A stretch of DNA of 64,000 nt from Clostridium formicaceticum (lineage in GTDB: Bacteria > Bacillota > Clostridia > Peptostreptococcales > Natronincolaceae), in assembly GCF_001854185.1 (NCBI RefSeq), contig NZ_CP017603.1, positions 868,001 to 932,000 of the forward strand, written 5' to 3'. The notes beneath the pieces are model-generated. The model made no database searches. It worked only from the letters and a program-made list of their open reading frames with translations, and was not told where the DNA came from. This document shows, piece after piece, positions 62,101 to 64,000 of this stretch. The position numbers were made by a program, and so were the translations under genes. Numbering within the stretch: position 1 is the first letter of the stretch; the number at the start of each line of letters is the position of its first letter.

Positions 62101-62197
62101 TTTGATCACTTCCTAGACAATTATCAATTATAGCCTTAATCTCTTCTATTTTTACACCAAAAAAGTCTTCATATTTTGCAATAATTCCCTGCCACAT
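62066..62197 (-). pseudogene. thrC: Threonine synthase (thrC) remnant
   Basis: A 43-codon frame begins at an ATG that overlaps the hom stop codon (ATGATG) and reads MWQGIIAKYEDFFGV, closely matching the conserved N-terminus of threonine synthases (MWxGxIxxYxxFLPV). Similarity stops after about 15 residues; the rest ([14 protein letters not shown]...) runs into thrB out of frame. In Bacillus the order is hom-thrC-thrB, so an internal deletion of thrC is the simplest reading. The peptide may still be translated. Confidence 0.65.
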
Positions 62198-63501
62198 CAT
62201 TGTGCCCCCGCTCTCTTTTTACCATTTTCTACACGTATTAGATTTGCCAGTTCTACTACCTCTTCCATTGTTATAATTTCCTCAATCGCCTCCTGCACAT
62301 CAGCTTCTCTTGTACAGTGGGTGATGAATACCAAAGATACAGCAGGAACACCTTCACCTTTTTGGAGAACAGAAGATAAGCTCACATTATGTTTTCCGAA
62401 CAAACTAGCAATTGTTCCCAGAACACCTGGCTTATCTTTTACAATTAGCCTTATATAATATTCTGATTCTGTCTCACCCATAGGCTTTATTATTTTTACT
62501 GTACTTGTATCTTCTTCTGCTTTAACTGGTGGCTTATCCTTACCTTTTATTACAGCAATAATATCTCCTACAACAGCACTACCGGTGGGTAAATCTCCAG
62601 CACCCCTTCCATACAGCATCAAGTCTCCCACAGCATTGCCTTTTATAAATATTGCGTTAAAGGAGTCATTGACAGAAGCTAAAGGATGCGACTGAGAAAT
62701 AAAGGTAGGATGTACCCTCATTTCTATCGTACCTGCATCCTCCTTGCCTATAGCAAGAAGCTTTATCACATAACCTAGTTCTCTAGCATAATCAATGTCA
62801 ATAGAGGTAATTTTAGAAATCCCTTCTCTATATACTTCATCAAACTTCACAGAAGTACCAAAGGCTAGAGAAGATAATACTGTAAGCTTATGGGCAGCAT
62901 CGTATCCTTCCACATCTGCTGTAGGATCTGCCTCTGCATAACCCATTGCCTGCGCTTCTTTTAAGACAGCATCGAAATCTACCTTTTCCTTTGTCATCTT
63001 TGTTAAAATGTAGTTGGTGGTACCATTAAGGATACCCATCATCTTTTCAATTTTATTGCCGGCTAAACTCTCTTTAAGGGTTTGGATGATAGGAATTCCC
63101 CCTGCTACGCTAGCTTCATAATAGAGTTGTACCCCTTCGTCCTCAGCTAACTTGATAATCTCATTACCATGATTCGCTAAAAGTGCTTTGTTGGCGGTAA
63201 CAACATGTTTTTTTTGCTTTAAGGCCTTTACTATGTAGTCCTTAGCTGGTTCAATACCCCCCATAACTTCCACCACAATTTCAATTTCATCATTATAAAT
63301 AATATCTTCGAAATTTGAAGTAAGTAAATTCTCAGGAATACCATCTTTTCTTTTTTTAGTAGCATCCTTTACTAAAATTTTTTCTACTTCTATTTCATAA
63401 CCACAATTTCTTGTGATATTTTCTTTATTGGTTTGAAGAATATCCCATACGCCCCCACCTACGGTTCCAGCGCCTAACAATGCTATTTTTATCTTTTTCA
63501 T
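62197..63501 (-). CDS. hom: Homoserine dehydrogenase
   Basis: A 434-aa enzyme reducing aspartate semialdehyde to homoserine. The NAD(P) loop is GAGTVGGGVW (residues 10-19). The catalytic/substrate region is VAGGIPIIQTLKESLAGN, with a GILNGTTNYILTKM signature. A C-terminal ACT domain (about 350-425) is for threonine feedback. It follows a pheB-like ACT gene and precedes the thrC remnant and thrB. Confidence 0.96.
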   Translation of the reverse strand: MKKIKIALLGAGTVGGGVWDILQTNKENITRNCGYEIEVEKILVKDATKKRKDGIPENLLTSNFEDIIYNDEIEIVVEVMGGIEPAKDYIVKALKQKKHVVTANKALLANHGNEIIKLAEDEGVQLYYEASVAGGIPIIQTLKESLAGNKIEKMMGILNGTTNYILTKMTKEKVDFDAVLKEAQAMGYAEADPTADVEGYDAAHKLTVLSSLAFGTSVKFDEVYREGISKITSIDIDYARELGYVIKLLAIGKEDAGTIEMRVHPTFISQSHPLASVNDSFNAIFIKGNAVGDLMLYGRGAGDLPTGSAVVGDIIAVIKGKDKPPVKAEEDTSTVKIIKPMGETESEYYIRLIVKDKPGVLGTIASLFGKHNVSLSSVLQKGEGVPAVSLVFITHCTREADVQEAIEEIITMEEVVELANLIRVENGKKRAGAQ

Positions 63502-63536
63502 CCTCTTATTCCTCTCCCTCTACTATTTATTTTCAT

Positions 63537-63983
63537 TTACTCCTTTGCCAATATCGTCACTTTATTTACACCCTCCATACTTTCAAGGTTTTGAATTAGC
63601 TGACTTACTTGAATCATCATATTTTTCAACTCCAGTGATATGGTGACATTGGCAACCCCGTGAACGGGAATATTTTGGTTAATGGTCAAAATACTAGCTT
63701 TCGCATTAGCAATTTCATTTAATACTTCCGAAAGCACCCCCGGTGAATGTTCTAATATCATAGCCATTGTAATCATTCGCGTTGTATTCATCTCATAAAG
63801 TGGAAAGATAGCATCTTTATATTTATAATAAGCGCTTCTGCTCATGCCTACCCTCTCCACCGCCTCAAAAATAGTGGTAACCTTCCCTTTTTTTAATAGA
63901 TCCTTTACCTCCATCGTCTTTATAAATACTTCTGGCAATACTTCTGCTTTTACAATATAATAGGTATTCCCATCAGATTCCAT
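63537..63983 (-). CDS. ACT domain-containing protein (PheB family)
   Basis: A 148-aa small ACT protein of the UPF0735/PheB type. An N-terminal helix-turn-helix-like segment ([22 protein letters not shown], in part) is followed by a C-terminal ACT domain (about 70-147) for amino-acid binding. In Clostridia it usually precedes hom and thrB and is probably a regulator of this pathway. The start is 17 bases from the window edge, with GGACGTGA upstream. Confidence 0.88.
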   Translation of the reverse strand: MESDGNTYYIVKAEVLPEVFIKTMEVKDLLKKGKVTTIFEAVERVGMSRSAYYKYKDAIFPLYEMNTTRMITMAMILEHSPGVLSEVLNEIANAKASILTINQNIPVHGVANVTISLELKNMMIQVSQLIQNLESMEGVNKVTILAKE

Positions 63984-64000
63984 GTCGCTATCACGTCCTT

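Noticed and set aside
1-64000. CRISPR arrays, tRNA, rRNA, prophage or intact transposase genes
   Set aside because: None seen. The repeats found are few, dispersed and unequal in spacing, and no transposase or integrase reading frame is present.

Overview
The window looks like chromosomal DNA of an AT-rich, endospore-forming, anaerobic Clostridia-type Firmicute. The evidence is two spore-germinant-receptor loci (gerA/B/C), spoIIR, a SipL-like LysM spore-morphogenesis gene, a spore photoproduct lyase homologue, Veg, a dissimilatory-type sulfite reductase (asrABC), lysine 2,3-aminomutase and GGAGG-type ribosome binding sites throughout. An NhaC-type Na+/H+ antiporter and an in-frame UGA selenocysteine codon would fit an Alkaliphilus/Natronincola-like organism, but that placement is inference from gene content. 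About three quarters of the genes lie on the minus strand. I recognised no rRNA, tRNA, CRISPR array, prophage or intact transposase.

Layout. 1-4.3 kb: truncated VWA protein, kamA, a THUMP-type RNA methyltransferase, a small membrane protein and a tiny XRE regulator. 4.3-5.1 kb: gene-free region with four DnaA boxes and a promoter-to-terminator candidate small RNA. 5-14 kb: two paralogous HD-GYP proteins flank a first ger locus (gerA-gerC on minus, gerB divergent on plus), an iron alcohol dehydrogenase and a P1-family peptidase. 14.3-26.4 kb: ddl, spoIIR with a sigma-F-like promoter, a five-gene ger operon, then sipL-ispE-gntR-NTP transferase. 26.5-33 kb: a YcdB/SLH surface protein, argF, veg, a SpoIID-amidase fusion and a MarR regulator. 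33-36.4 kb: a zinc-ribbon micro-ORF converging on a HesB-like selenoprotein gene, nhaC, and a two-domain FMN-binding protein. 36.5-43.5 kb: pstSCAB-phoU behind a four-repeat PHO box, and a large chemoreceptor that has its own PHO-box-like array. 44-50 kb: CBS-type pyrophosphatase with a structured leader, asrABC, and a UPF0173 hydrolase. 50.6-59 kb: SplB-like radical SAM enzyme, AI-2E exporter family, DUF421, a glutamate-cysteine ligase plus glutathionylspermidine-synthase-like ATP-grasp pair, and a lipoprotein with two YdcZ-type transporters. 59-64 kb: second chemoreceptor and a pheB-like/hom/thrB operon.

Themes. Sporulation and germination dominate the left half. Phosphate is a theme in the middle: Pst uptake, PhoU, a candidate Pho-controlled chemoreceptor and an adjacent pyrophosphatase. 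The observations most worth following are (i) the HesB-like gene at 33449-33742, where UGA replaces the cysteine codon of a GCGGP-like motif and a hairpin follows at SECIS distance; (ii) a thrC remnant of about 15 recognisable codons wedged between hom and thrB; (iii) a dispersed 40-nt hairpin repeat whose copies differ by compensatory base-pair changes; (iv) the gshA-like/ATP-grasp pair, which may make an unassigned gamma-glutamyl thiol; and (v) a SpoIID-amidase fusion and a SplB homologue, each of which appears to lack the expected catalytic side chain. All calls come from reading the sequence by eye; no database search was run.
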